The notes below the pieces were generated by a model. It saw only the letters and a list, made by a program, of their open reading frames with translations. It did no database searches and had not been told where the DNA came from. This document shows positions 54,771 through 64,000 of a DNA stretch of 64,000 nt, one piece after another. This stretch comes from Burhinus oedicnemus (lineage: Eukaryota; Chordata; Aves; Charadriiformes; Burhinidae): positions 310,564 through 374,563 of the forward strand of contig VFFE01007110.1 in the NCBI GenBank assembly GCA_008921705.1, in the 5' to 3' direction. Position numbers and translations under genes: made by a program. The first letter of the stretch is position 1. Each line of letters starts with the position of its first letter.

Positions 54771-55392
54771 TCAATATTAACATTGGGAAGAAGTGAAAAT
54801 GTGCTTATTTAAGAGACATAATTTGGAGACACTGTCAGGATGATGAATAGAAAGAGCTGAAAGACCTGAAAGACTGTAGTAATAGAAATATCCACTCTTA
54901 TGGAGGGCCATATGAGGTCTTCCCAGAGATAGAGAAGTGTTAATACTATTGTACCATGTGCAGTGTGACAGCTGAGAATGTACAAGATGTTCAAGAAATT
55001 GAACTGGAGCAGGTTCAGTTGGGGTGAGTATGATAATCATAGGATGGGAGAGCCATATTTGGGAGAGCAGAGAACCTGTTGTTTTTTTAAAGCCCATTCA
55101 AAAAGAAACAGAAGTATTAAGAGAATGTCATTTAGCTAAAGGAGGGTCACAGCAAATACTTGGCTAAGAATGACTGAGGATTATTGGCCCAAGAAATCTA
55201 TCACTCTGAAAATGAGGTGGGTTTTGACTTTCTGAGCAGTGAGGATCTGGCATGACAAGACTAGTAGTAATGGGAAAACTATTATTAAGATAGACTTAGT
55301 GAATACATAAAAGGAATTATATGGCAGAGTTGCCTGCAATAGCAGGTTGGTTTGAATGATCAGGATGTACTATCAATGTCAGGATGTCCATC

Positions 55393-55976
55393 TTGTGGTC
55401 AGCAGGTCGAGGGAGGTGATCCTCTCCCTCTACTCTGCTCTTGAGAGACCCCACCTGGAGTACTGTGCACACCTCTGGAGCCCCCAGCATAAGAAGGACA
55501 TGGACCTGTTGGAGCGAGTCCAGAGGAGGGCCACGAAGATGATCAGAGGGCTGGAGCACCTCTGCTATGAGGGCAGGCTGAGAGAGTTGGGGTTGTTCAG
55601 CCTGGAGAAGAGAAGGCTCCGGGGAGACCTTATAGCAGCCTTCCAGTACCTAAAGGGGGCCTACAGAAAAGATGGGGAGGGACTCTTTGTCAGGGAGTGT
55701 AGTGATAGGACGAGGGGTAGCGGTTTTAAACTGAAAGAGGGTAGATTTAGACCAGATATTAGGAAGACATTCTTTACTGTGAGGGTGGTAAGACACTGGA
55801 ACAGGTTGCCCAGGGAAGTTGTGGATGCCCCATCCCTGGAAGTGTTCAAGGCCAGGTTGGATGAGACTTTGAGCAACCAGGTCTAGTGGGAGGTGTCCCT
55901 GCCCATGGCAGAGGGGTTGGAACTAGATGATCTTCAAGGTCCTTTCCAACTCTAACCATTCTGTGATTCTATGATC
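55393..55976 (+). mobile_element. CR1 LINE, 5'-truncated copy, well preserved
   Basis: About 580 bases of CR1 on the + strand, starting in the C-terminal part of the reverse transcriptase and ending at the tail ATTCTGTGATTCTATGAT. The 3'UTR block (CAAGGTCCTTTCCAACTC) is intact. It is less diverged than the copies at 8.2 and 10.1 kb, so this insertion is younger. It sits in the sense direction within the intron between the predicted exons at 54535-54594 and 57748-57901. Confidence 0.95.
55396..55886 (+). pseudogene. CR1 reverse transcriptase C-terminal fragment
   Basis: A single uninterrupted frame of about 163 codons covers the C-terminal end of CR1 ORF2, with [20 protein letters not shown] near the start, [17 protein letters not shown] in the middle and [19 protein letters not shown] near the end, stopping at TAG 55884-55886. 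The polymerase palm with the catalytic Asp pair lies upstream of the truncation point and is absent, so the fragment has no activity. The frame also stays open into the flanking host sequence back to 55356, which is coincidental. Confidence 0.92.
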
Positions 55977-57165
55977 AACACTATATTCCTGAGGCCCTGG
56001 AAGAATTTATGTACATTGCATATGAAAAGATAAATAGGTACCAGTGTGGATAACTTACAAACAGAAGCGCCTGATAAGCAACACTGAATTGACACACACT
56101 GCTGTAGCTACGTGTCAAAAAGTCACTAAAGGAAGAGCTGTGATCTTTGCCGCGTCCAATAAGATCTGGTAATGAAGGATGTTTATTTGTAAGTACAATT
56201 GGTATGTAGAATAAAACTAGATTGGAAACTCTTCAGAGAGCTGATCCCCCTCTTCCATCAGAGACAATGGAAGAAATTACTTCTTTGAGAGCGAGATGAG
56301 ATTTTTAGGTGAAAGACTGGCTTTCCGCAGCATATTTGCATATTGGGTGACATAGGGCCCAGTTTATCTGACAACCCGCCAGGCACAGCAATAAGGCTAA
56401 AAATTACTTGATGTTTCAGTATGAAAGTGTGCTGCTGGAAACTTAACAACGTGAATTTCTATTGGCTCTTTATCAGTTAAATATTCTGAGAGAAGAAACT
56501 GACCTGTTGGCCTGTGAAATTGATTCCTTGTCTATGACTTTAAGTTACAGCATCTGTAAGACTTTTCCTTTCTTATCAGAAAAAAGTGTTTCGTCTTGGA
56601 GAGCACCTCTTTTTTTTTAAACATTAACTATGTATTTCAATATCAGTTCTATTCTGTTTACCACTGTAATAAAAGTACAGTTCACTATTTCCTTGAAATG
56701 ACTGAACTAGCTGGGTGAATATTTTGTAATAGAGAACTGTTTCCTTTTGTAACTTAAGTACTTAATTGCTTCTAATTGGTTTCTACTGAAAAGGAAGGTC
56801 GGATCAAAATTATAGACTACGGAGGAAAGGATGAAAAAGAGAATGGTAACTGCATATTAATAACATGTCAATAGTATGATCAGAGATGTCATTATGGGTG
56901 GTACAACGAAAAAGCAGTAGGAGACTAAGAAGGGAGTATCTGGGAAGAGTCACAGAGAGGTGATTGAGGGATTCAGGGAAAGATTACTAAGATAAGTTGA
57001 AAGAAACTGCTGGCAAGCAGAATCAGAAAAGCAGTATTTGATGAGGCAGTAAAGACCTCAGCTAATCAGTGTCCAAAACAGCTGATAAGAATACTCAAAA
57101 CCTTTGAAATTGGCTGTCAGCAAGTCATTGTCACTTGAGAGAGCTGGCATGATGGCCAGATTGGA

Positions 57166-57276
57166 CCCTCCCCCTCCAAAAATCCCCACCACCAAAAACC
57201 ACAACAAAACAAAAAACAAAACCAAACAAACACAAAAAAACCCAAACCCCCAAAAAATCCAAAACCAAACCCCACA
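57166..57276 (+). repeat. A/C-only low-complexity tract
   Basis: About 110 bases made almost only of A and C, with no G and few T, containing AAAACC/AAACAA-like irregular units and several C-runs. The complementary strand is G/T-rich with repeated short G-runs. It lies about 470 bases upstream of the exon at 57748. Confidence 0.9.
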
Positions 57277-57747
57277 GAATTAAATCAGGAATAAAACACT
57301 GAACAATGTTTAAAAATCTCAAAAACAGGCAATCCAGTCCAGGAATTTGGATCAGTTTTGTGCCTTCAGGATCAAACAGTAGATGTGAATGAGTCATATT
57401 CTTAATTTAGAAGAAGCAAGACATTAACACGTTCACTGCAACTATTTGTACAACCTGACCTTCATTTCTCTAGTATGACTCGGGAGTAACTGGAACAAAA
57501 TTAGTGTGAATGAGAACAGAATCTAATTTTTGGCATTTGCTGAGACTTAAACCCAGATTATACCAGAACAACTGCACTGGAACCTTGTTCTTGTTTCAGA
57601 GCAGTGAATAATATCGTCTAGGGCCTACTGACTTCTTAACCGATATATTTTTTCATTTGCTTGGTGTAAAGATACTTAACTATTATCAATGAGTAGAGTA
57701 CATATATTGGTGTAAAGATGTCTTCGTTGTCTGCCTTTGTCTTTCAG

Positions 57748-57901
57748 CCCAAATACTTACGGAACATTTAATATTGATGTGCAGAATTATGCACAAGAAT
57801 TGTCAACAGGGACTTTATATCTCTCCCAAGTAAACACTGCTCATGTTCACCAGTGGCGCAATAATCTCCAACCACATTACACAAGATTTATTAGCTCCAA
57901 T
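57748..57901 (+). CDS. C2orf73/CIMIP6-like gene, second coding exon (candidate)
   Basis: One of the best exons in the second half of the window. The acceptor is a very strong tract (CTGCCTTTGTCTTTCAG) and the donor is AAT|GTAAGG. It supplies one base completing a Gly codon and 51 codons beginning PNTYGTFNIDVQNYAQ and ending HYTRFISSN. Only this frame is open. The protein is rich in Asn, Gln, His and aromatic residues, as in small axonemal proteins. The frame stays open past this donor to a TAG near 57990 and reads plausibly there (NVRLLNKPIWEQK), so the true exon may extend to a weaker donor near 57971, which would also be in phase 0 with the next exon. I am fairly sure that coding sequence is here, less sure of its 3' edge and its name. 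Confidence 0.6.
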
Positions 57902-58265
57902 GTAAGGTTGCTAAACAAGCCAATATGGGAGCAAAAGACACCAAGACAAAATAGCTATGAACAATTTGTGCTTCCTCTTTCAGTATTGTAGTAGATATGT
58001 ATGTGGCATGAAATACTCATAGTAAAAAACAATCTAAACATCTGAACGAGACCATCAGCCATAGAGCAACCCATAATAAAGATTTAAAATGAGTTTGGGA
58101 CTTCATGTAGCCACAGAATTTATTTCCTTAGAAGGCTAGTATTAAGTGTCAGAACGGGCTCGGTGGTAGTGGCAGGATGGCATTGCAGTGGATAGTGTTC
58201 CGAGGGGACACTTTAGAAACACTCTAATAATAACAGCTTTGTGTTAAAATCTTCTGATTTTAAAG

Positions 58266-58407
58266 CATCATTGGTGGCCAGCTGAGGAGTCCCACATGTA
58301 TCATTGTACTCCACCCAATTACAGAGCCAAAGAACTGATCTTCAAAAACCAATCTGAGTTGGTTTTGCCAGCCGCATTCAGTCAGCAACGGCCTTCATGT
58401 GGAATAG
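58266..58407 (+). CDS. C2orf73/CIMIP6-like gene, third coding exon (candidate)
   Basis: The acceptor follows TCTTCTGATTTTAAAG and the donor is ATAG|GTGAGA. It is open in phase 0, matching the preceding exon, for 47 codons plus one base. The peptide starts HHWWPAEESHMYHCTPPNY and is dense in His, Trp, Tyr and Pro. Such composition is common in proteins that lie inside axonemal microtubules, but no defined domain or motif is seen. The intron before it is 364 bases and the one after it 132 bases, both short, as is usual in birds. The exon is missed by a methionine-based ORF search. Confidence 0.58.
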
Positions 58408-58539
58408 GTGAGAACCCTCAAAGTTTTTCTCTAATAGTAGATAACATTACCTGACTGGATTGCACTGTGTACACTGTCAAATAGTTGCTATCTGCCAACA
58501 GACTTACAAGTTGCATTTTTTGGTTTTGTCTATATTCAG

Positions 58540-58622
58540 AAATAGCAAATAACGCACATTTTTCGTACTACACTTTATGGGGAGCACCTGTCTGCAGATA
58601 TGATTTTTGTCTCCTTATAACG
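58540..58622 (+). CDS. C2orf73/CIMIP6-like gene, fourth coding exon (candidate)
   Basis: The acceptor is strong (GGTTTTGTCTATATTCAG) and the donor is ACG|GTATGT. The first two bases complete a Glu codon with the G left by the exon at 58266-58407, and 27 codons follow, including NNAHFSYYTLWGAPVCRYD, ending in phase 0. Phase agreement with the neighbour is exact. If the donor were not used, the frame would stop near 58690. Confidence 0.52.
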
Positions 58623-59541
58623 GTATGTGTTAAGAATTACCCTACTGATACCACTTGGTGTTTCCTTCTGACTATTTGCCATCCTGAGTAAGTAGCTATA
58701 AAAACTGAATGCCTCTGCTAGCAGAGTTCACCTGGTAAGTAACTCTGTATTAGTAACAACTGTTCCTCTGGCATGCAAAAAACAAAGCTTTTTGAGTTAT
58801 CACGTGAGGAAATACTTGTACTTAAAAAATACGCATCTGGAGGCTGTAAGATTGTAAGAACCTTCCTTCGGCTATTCTTAACGCATAGATACTGGAAACT
58901 ATTTTTCAGAGAGCTTGACTGAGTTCCGCTGTCGGAGGACAATTGTTTGCAGACGTGTCTGCTTTAGCTGACTGAACGTCCTCCTACCCCAGTGCTTGCT
59001 TCGAGCTGCTGCACTGCACTTCGCAGCACAGACTGACAGCGCTAGCGAAGGGCTGTCTTGCCAGGGCTCAAGGCAGGCAGAATACATTCTCTGGGCCTTT
59101 TTCCCAGCCATCTCTAAAGCAAACTAATGAGAGCAAGTCTAGACCAATTTTTAAAAAACTGCTCAGACAGGGTCTCTCCCTCTTGCTAGTGTTTTGTCAC
59201 CATAATGACTGGCACTTTACTCTCTGCAAGTAGGGCATTTGGGGATCTAAGTCTTCCATAAAATCAGACTTACGTGAGGGGAGAAGACTCATCCAAAACC
59301 ACATCTGTAACAGGTGAGCTGACTGGCTGGATATGCAGTACTAGTTAAATGTGTCCCATTATGTGCCTGGTAGCGCTGTATTATCAGCAAGTCAACTCAA
59401 AACTGCTGCTGCGTTTTTCATCACTTATTCTGATGAAAAGAAATTGCTGGAGAGCAGCTGCAATTCTGCATTTCTTGATTCCATGCATATTTATTCTGAG
59501 GCAACTTGTTGATGAGCCAACACCCTCACTGACTGTGCCAG

Positions 59542-59604
59542 GAGGATCACGAGACAGTGCCACTGTCACTAAAGGATAGTCCAAGAGAGCAGTGTGGAAA
59601 GTAG
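59542..59604 (+). CDS. C2orf73/CIMIP6-like gene, possible terminal exon
   Basis: The acceptor CTCACTGACTGTGCCAG is followed by a phase 0 frame of 20 codons (EDHETVPLSLKDSPREQCGK) and TAG. With this ending the predicted protein is about 164 residues, shorter than my recollection of the mammalian protein, so the model may be incomplete. A competing next exon lies at 59234-59313, also phase 0, with acceptor CTCTGCAAGTAG and donor AACAG|GTGAGC. An AATAAA at 60618 could end the transcript. Confidence 0.35.
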   Translation, partial: EDHETVPLSLKDSPREQCGK

Positions 59605-60617
59605 GTAAGAGCACTCTTGAAGACCAGTGTGTTATGGCTGAACTGTATTGTCTTCAGCTGAAAAAAAAAGTCACGTGAATTACTATTTTAATGCCAGAAA
59701 ACATGTTGAAACACAACAGATTATATTCTGTTTAAGAGCCCAATGTAGTTTCTCAACTATCAGAGCTTGATACACTTGAAATCAGTATAATACTACTCTG
59801 ATGCTCTGAGATGTTTAGTTTCTGTGGGCTAATAGGAAGCTCGGATTTCCAAGTCTGGAGAGAGGGGCTCCCTAGTTAGTAATTTCTGAGCAATCTGAGG
59901 TGTGAAGGGAATAGGGCAGAGATTATGCAGTGCTAAAATCCTTCCAAAAACCCTTTGCAGTTATAGTAATTGAAAGACAGAAAGAATGGGAGATGTTTCC
60001 TTGAGCAGAGGGACAATTTCTTGTTTGCCCTGGTTTAAGGAGGAAGGGCTGCTTGCTCAGGGCTCTTCTCTAGTAATTGAAGCAGATCCATTCTGCAAGA
60101 CACCACAAAGCTAAAAGCAAAGGTGATGCTGGCTGGGCAGATTTTGGAGCGCCCAAAGTCTCTGGCAGCAAAGGGAAGACAATGGCATTCAAAGAAAATT
60201 GTTTTTTTACATTACAGCTAGAACTAGCGTGGGCTGGCTTTCCTCCAAGGTGGGAGGGGAAAGAGGATAGCAGTTGTTGGCTCTTTTTCTTTGCTAGTGG
60301 AGGAGAAGAATGCAGAAAAAGAATGTCGTAATACAGATAGGCACAAACCTTTCAGCAAATTGGTACTCTTGACTCTTCAGGAGTTCTCTGTCCAAATGTT
60401 AGCATGTAGGAGTGAAAGCCAGAGGCGATAGTAAAGTCAGATATATAGTTTTTGGTATATACAGTATCACTTGGTGTTAAGTGATCAAATGGCAGCTGTT
60501 ATAATCTAACTGCTGCAAGTTTTTTAATTGTGTAGGCCATTGAATCCATAGCCAAATGTGAGTTATGAAACAATGTTTTAAGATTTACTGTATATCGCTA
60601 AGCTTGTGTAGTTGGAA

Positions 60618-60623
60618 AATAAA
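60618..60623 (+). other. Poly(A) signal AATAAA (candidate, C2orf73-like gene)
   Basis: Canonical hexamer about 1 kb after the proposed stop at 59604. It is the nearest good signal seen on the + strand downstream. Confidence 0.3.
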
Positions 60624-60639
60624 AAGCCACATTTAGAAC

Positions 60640-63600
60640 CACGACAGCTTTTGCTAAACACTGAGGAGAAGGGTGAAAGAAACAATTAGGGAATTACTTT
60701 CAGTTTTCTTATTCTTTCTGCAGCAAAAGTTAAAGCTGTTGCAGAGATGACTGGTGAATTTTAGAATGACTTTTGAGTGTGGTGGTTATGCCTACCTTTA
60801 CCTGAAGGATCCTGAAGCCTGTGACACTCTTCCATGTGTCATGTTGCCTGACTTGGTAACCTAAACACGTGCCGGACACAAATAATATGTACCCTTGTGG
60901 CAGAAATCTTTCAGGCTCTTCTAGGAAGGATCTTGGCTCTCTTGCCTGTTTGATGTTGGCCATGTGTCAAGGCAGATGGAAGTGGCCTGTAACAGAATGC
61001 TGCAATCATCCATCCATGTCCAAGGAAGGAGAATGCTCTGAAATGCAAGCCCTTCCCCTTGGCAATACCAGTTCACTGGTCCTAATATGACCCTGGTCAT
61101 TGCTCCACGGCTTTCATCAGTGATTTTTGGCCTTGTGGGAGCCCTTAAATAGACTTTGTTTGTATCCCTGGAGACTGCAGCACTACCAGTTTAGTACAGT
61201 CTGGAGCCCCAAATGGGAGACTTGTAGAAGGCTTCCATGGAAGTACAGGTAGAGAATACTGGGGGAAACCAGTTTCGCTGGTGTCAGCCAAACTGCGGAA
61301 CAAGTATCGTTCTATTAAGTTACAAGTGGCTTATCCGAGCACTGTTTCCCATTGAGAAAGTTAAGATAATGAACTTTATTATGAAAGAATTGAAATAATC
61401 AACTGAAAGTGACAGCATTTACGCAGTTAATGGTTGGATCCTGGTGTGTGCTCTGTTTATTGGTGTGAAGCAGCTTGAGCAATCCTGCTCTCCATGGCGT
61501 GGTCTCTGGGCAGTGCAGGTTTGCTGTAGTAGCACCCACATAACTCCATTCCCCAACAGTCAGTGTGGGGGCATGGCAGGGGCAAGGGGTTGTGACCAAT
61601 CCTGGTGATCTTCAGCTACTGTGACAGCAGACTGAGGCCACAGAGGACTAGTACCATCTACTCTCAATTGCACCCTGAGACCCAACTGCTGAGCGTTCCC
61701 AGGACTGAGGGCGAGTAAAGGGCACCCTTGTGCCCTTTACCCCCTCAGTTACAGTTGAGCAATGCCTAACATGGCTGAACGTCTGGCCCTCCCAGACAGA
61801 TACAATAACTAGTCTATGAGAATGTTCATACCAATTAAATCTTATCATCAAATCATTCTGTTCCATCACTCCACTTAATTAGCCATGGTCTTTGGTATTT
61901 CAGCAATGCTATACCGTGCCAAAAATGAAAGTATTCTTTGTGTAGTACACACCCAACAACTGCCTGTCTGCCAGCTAAAGTCAGATCGACAAATATTTCT
62001 TCTGCACCAGAGCAGTATCTGCTGGAAAACGTAATTGCCCACTTCTGGTTTTTCAAACCAAAATGGGTTAGAGGCCATGGTCTTTTCATCTGGGCGGTCA
62101 GCTTTTGTTACAGGAAAAGCAAGCTGGTTTCTCATCAGCTGTCTTGTGGGTTTTGTGTGACTCATCACAGTTTATGTTCACAACTAAAACACAGTTCCTC
62201 GAGTGTTATTTGTTAATGTGGCCTTTCTATTTACAAAAGATAAATGCAGAAAAACTGTAAAGCAACACAAATTAACTACTAGTTAGCAGGCAGCAGCAGT
62301 GGATCAGAGCTACTACCTAGATCCTTGTCTGCAGCAGGGGCCATTGACTTTATGAATCTATATTAGGTGAGGGTCTGACCTAATTTTATTTTATATAATT
62401 GAAAACATCCAAACCCAGGCAGATCATCACACCCTGATTTTAGCAAGAAGGGGCCTGATTTGGCAACCTGTGCTCTAAATTACTGGAATTTTTTTTTTTT
62501 CCTCCTTTCATTTGAGCAGCTCTTGTGAATAAGTGTGGATGAGGAGATCTATGGCTTGCAGAATCCAGCCTGGAAGAGCTCGTCAACAAATGGCAGTAGG
62601 GAGATGCATTAGGAATGAATTTTTGAAACAGTATACGGGTTAGTTCCCTGATACCCACTGGTGTAGAGACCCATTTTCACTCTCGGTGAGAAAGCGGCTA
62701 CCAACCTACCTGTGACAAAAAATCGGTTTATTCAGTAGAAATATAATCTATTTTAATAGCACCACCGCAAATCTGTGCTATGCCATCTGAGGCATTTGTC
62801 AGATGTGACAAGGCACTCAGCCTATTTTTGTCATGCAGCAAATCCTTTTTCCTATTCTACTTGGGGCTAAGTCCCATCCTTAGATATGAGCTCACTCCTC
62901 TCTCTCACTTACATGGAAATGCTGGTTGTACGACTGAAGGTAGAATTTGGCTGTGATCTGAATAGATGACATCTGTAATCTTCTTGCAGATAGGGGACCC
63001 AAAGGACACAAACAGGTGCTGATAAACATCTAGCCTGCATAGATGCATTTGTAAATCCTACAGGGCGCTTGTCTGCATCTTCAAGTGCCTAAATACCTTT
63101 GAAAAATCTGCCTTTGAGAGACTTGTGTTTGTTCTTACAGGAAGGCCGTACAGAGGTGGGAATTGAGTCTATTTCTCTTGATTGCCTGTATAGGACCTTA
63201 ATCATCATAACCATTTGGCTCTTGCCAAAAAGCCCCATTGATGGGTTCTGTCTGCTCTGCATTATAGCTGGATGTGCTTCTGCCTGCTTCTCCTCCATGT
63301 GAAAGCCTCTCTTTCTACAATCCATAGAAGAACTAATTTCAGAATTTACATTAACATGAAATAGTCAGTCCTATCACCAGTAGACTTCAAACATTCACAT
63401 GAACTCCTGGCTTTATTGAAAGCAATGGAAAAATATACATTCACCTCCATTGTGCTACAATCTAATTTTCAGTTTGTGGGCCTGTTCCTGGGATGCACGA
63501 GGCCTCTGCCCAGAGTAACTCAAAAAATACATCCAGAAGTACCACTATCACTAGTATTTACTGATTTAAAAAACAGACCTCTCATGTCTTTTCACTTATA

Positions 63601-64000
63601 CTGGCAGTTCCTTCAGAAGTTATTTGCCTTTGTTTCCCTTCACTATTCTTTGCTGTATGAGCCCAGAAAACTGTTTGAACAAGACTTTCCTTGCATTCTC
63701 AGCAGGAATTTGCCTTCCTGATCTCTCTGTCTTCAGATCAGCTGTGTGGGTTCAACAAAAATCCTCTTGATTTTTTCTTTGTGTCACAGGCCTTCTGTCA
63801 TTGCAACTTCGTTGAGACAGATAGGCTGTTATTTGTGTAAAAGCATGTAATCTACGGTCAAATATTCACTATTAAACCTTTTCCCTCACTTCTCTTGCTG
63901 AGACTGCCAAAGTGTGGAGATTTTTCTGGAGTCCCAGGGGTGATTAGCAGCTGGCATACCCTTAGTAGGCAGATAGAATTTCAAGATTTAGCTGCTTTTG
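60640..64000. other. Unassigned region at right edge
   Basis: No supportable exon was found. A strong acceptor at about 60723 (TTCTTATTCTTTCTGCAG) is followed by only short frames. In mammals SPTBN1 follows C2orf73 on the same strand, so its first exon should lie further right. I see no spectrin-type coding sequence here. Confidence 0.6.

Noticed and set aside
60723..60764. Strong acceptor TTCTTATTCTTTCTGCAG with a short frame, as last exon of the C2orf73-like gene
   Set aside because: From the phase 0 donor at 58622 it gives only eight residues before a stop; other phases need unsupported upstream exons.
1..64000. CRISPR arrays, operons, phage or integron-type systems
   Set aside because: The content is vertebrate nuclear: intron-rich DNA with CR1 LINEs and a spliced ACYP2 exon. 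No regularly spaced repeats or prokaryotic gene clusters are present.

Overview
The window looks like avian nuclear DNA. It is AT-rich and intron-like, with no dense coding. It carries three CR1 (chicken repeat 1) LINE copies ending in the typical octamer-like tails, a few very old MIR/CORE-SINE-like scraps, and simple repeats. No long intact ORF outside the CR1 copies has a recognisable product, and I found no CRISPR array, rRNA or tRNA.

Layout. Bases 1 to about 38,286 read as one long intron of ACYP2 (muscle-type acylphosphatase) on the + strand. The last coding exon (38287-38401) is recognised confidently from its C-terminal sequence. The exons with the catalytic Arg and Asn are not in the window, so they should lie to its left. 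Two CR1 copies sit in this intron (8213-9712, minus; about 10090-10332, plus). A sequence matching the RFX X-box consensus lies at 34782-34795. The ACYP2 3'UTR has poly(A) signals at 38752 and 38895.

From about 38.9 to 53.8 kb I see mostly intergenic or unassigned intronic sequence with old repeats, several unconfirmed ORFs and a small GC-richer patch (51.4-51.8 kb). From about 53.8 to 59.6 kb there is a chain of + strand exons with good splice sites and matching phases: a probable 5'UTR exon, an ATG in strong context at 54542, then coding exons at 54542-54594, 57748-57901, 58266-58407, 58540-58622 and a possible terminal exon at 59542-59604. In mammals the + strand gene after ACYP2 is C2orf73 (CIMIP6, a ciliary microtubule inner protein), followed by SPTBN1. 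Position, strand and the short aromatic/His/Pro-rich protein make C2orf73 the best candidate, but I did not recognise its protein sequence directly. A CR1 copy (55393-55976) lies in its intron. The rest, to 64,000, shows no supportable gene.

The two genes are not known to work together. ACYP2 hydrolyses acyl phosphates in the cytosol. The second gene, if C2orf73, would act in the ciliary axoneme. The X-box in the ACYP2 intron is the most interesting regulatory lead, since RFX factors drive ciliary genes. Exon calls other than ACYP2 are manual predictions. The window also shows how easily chance exons can be chained: three spurious-looking ones join the ACYP2 exon in frame.
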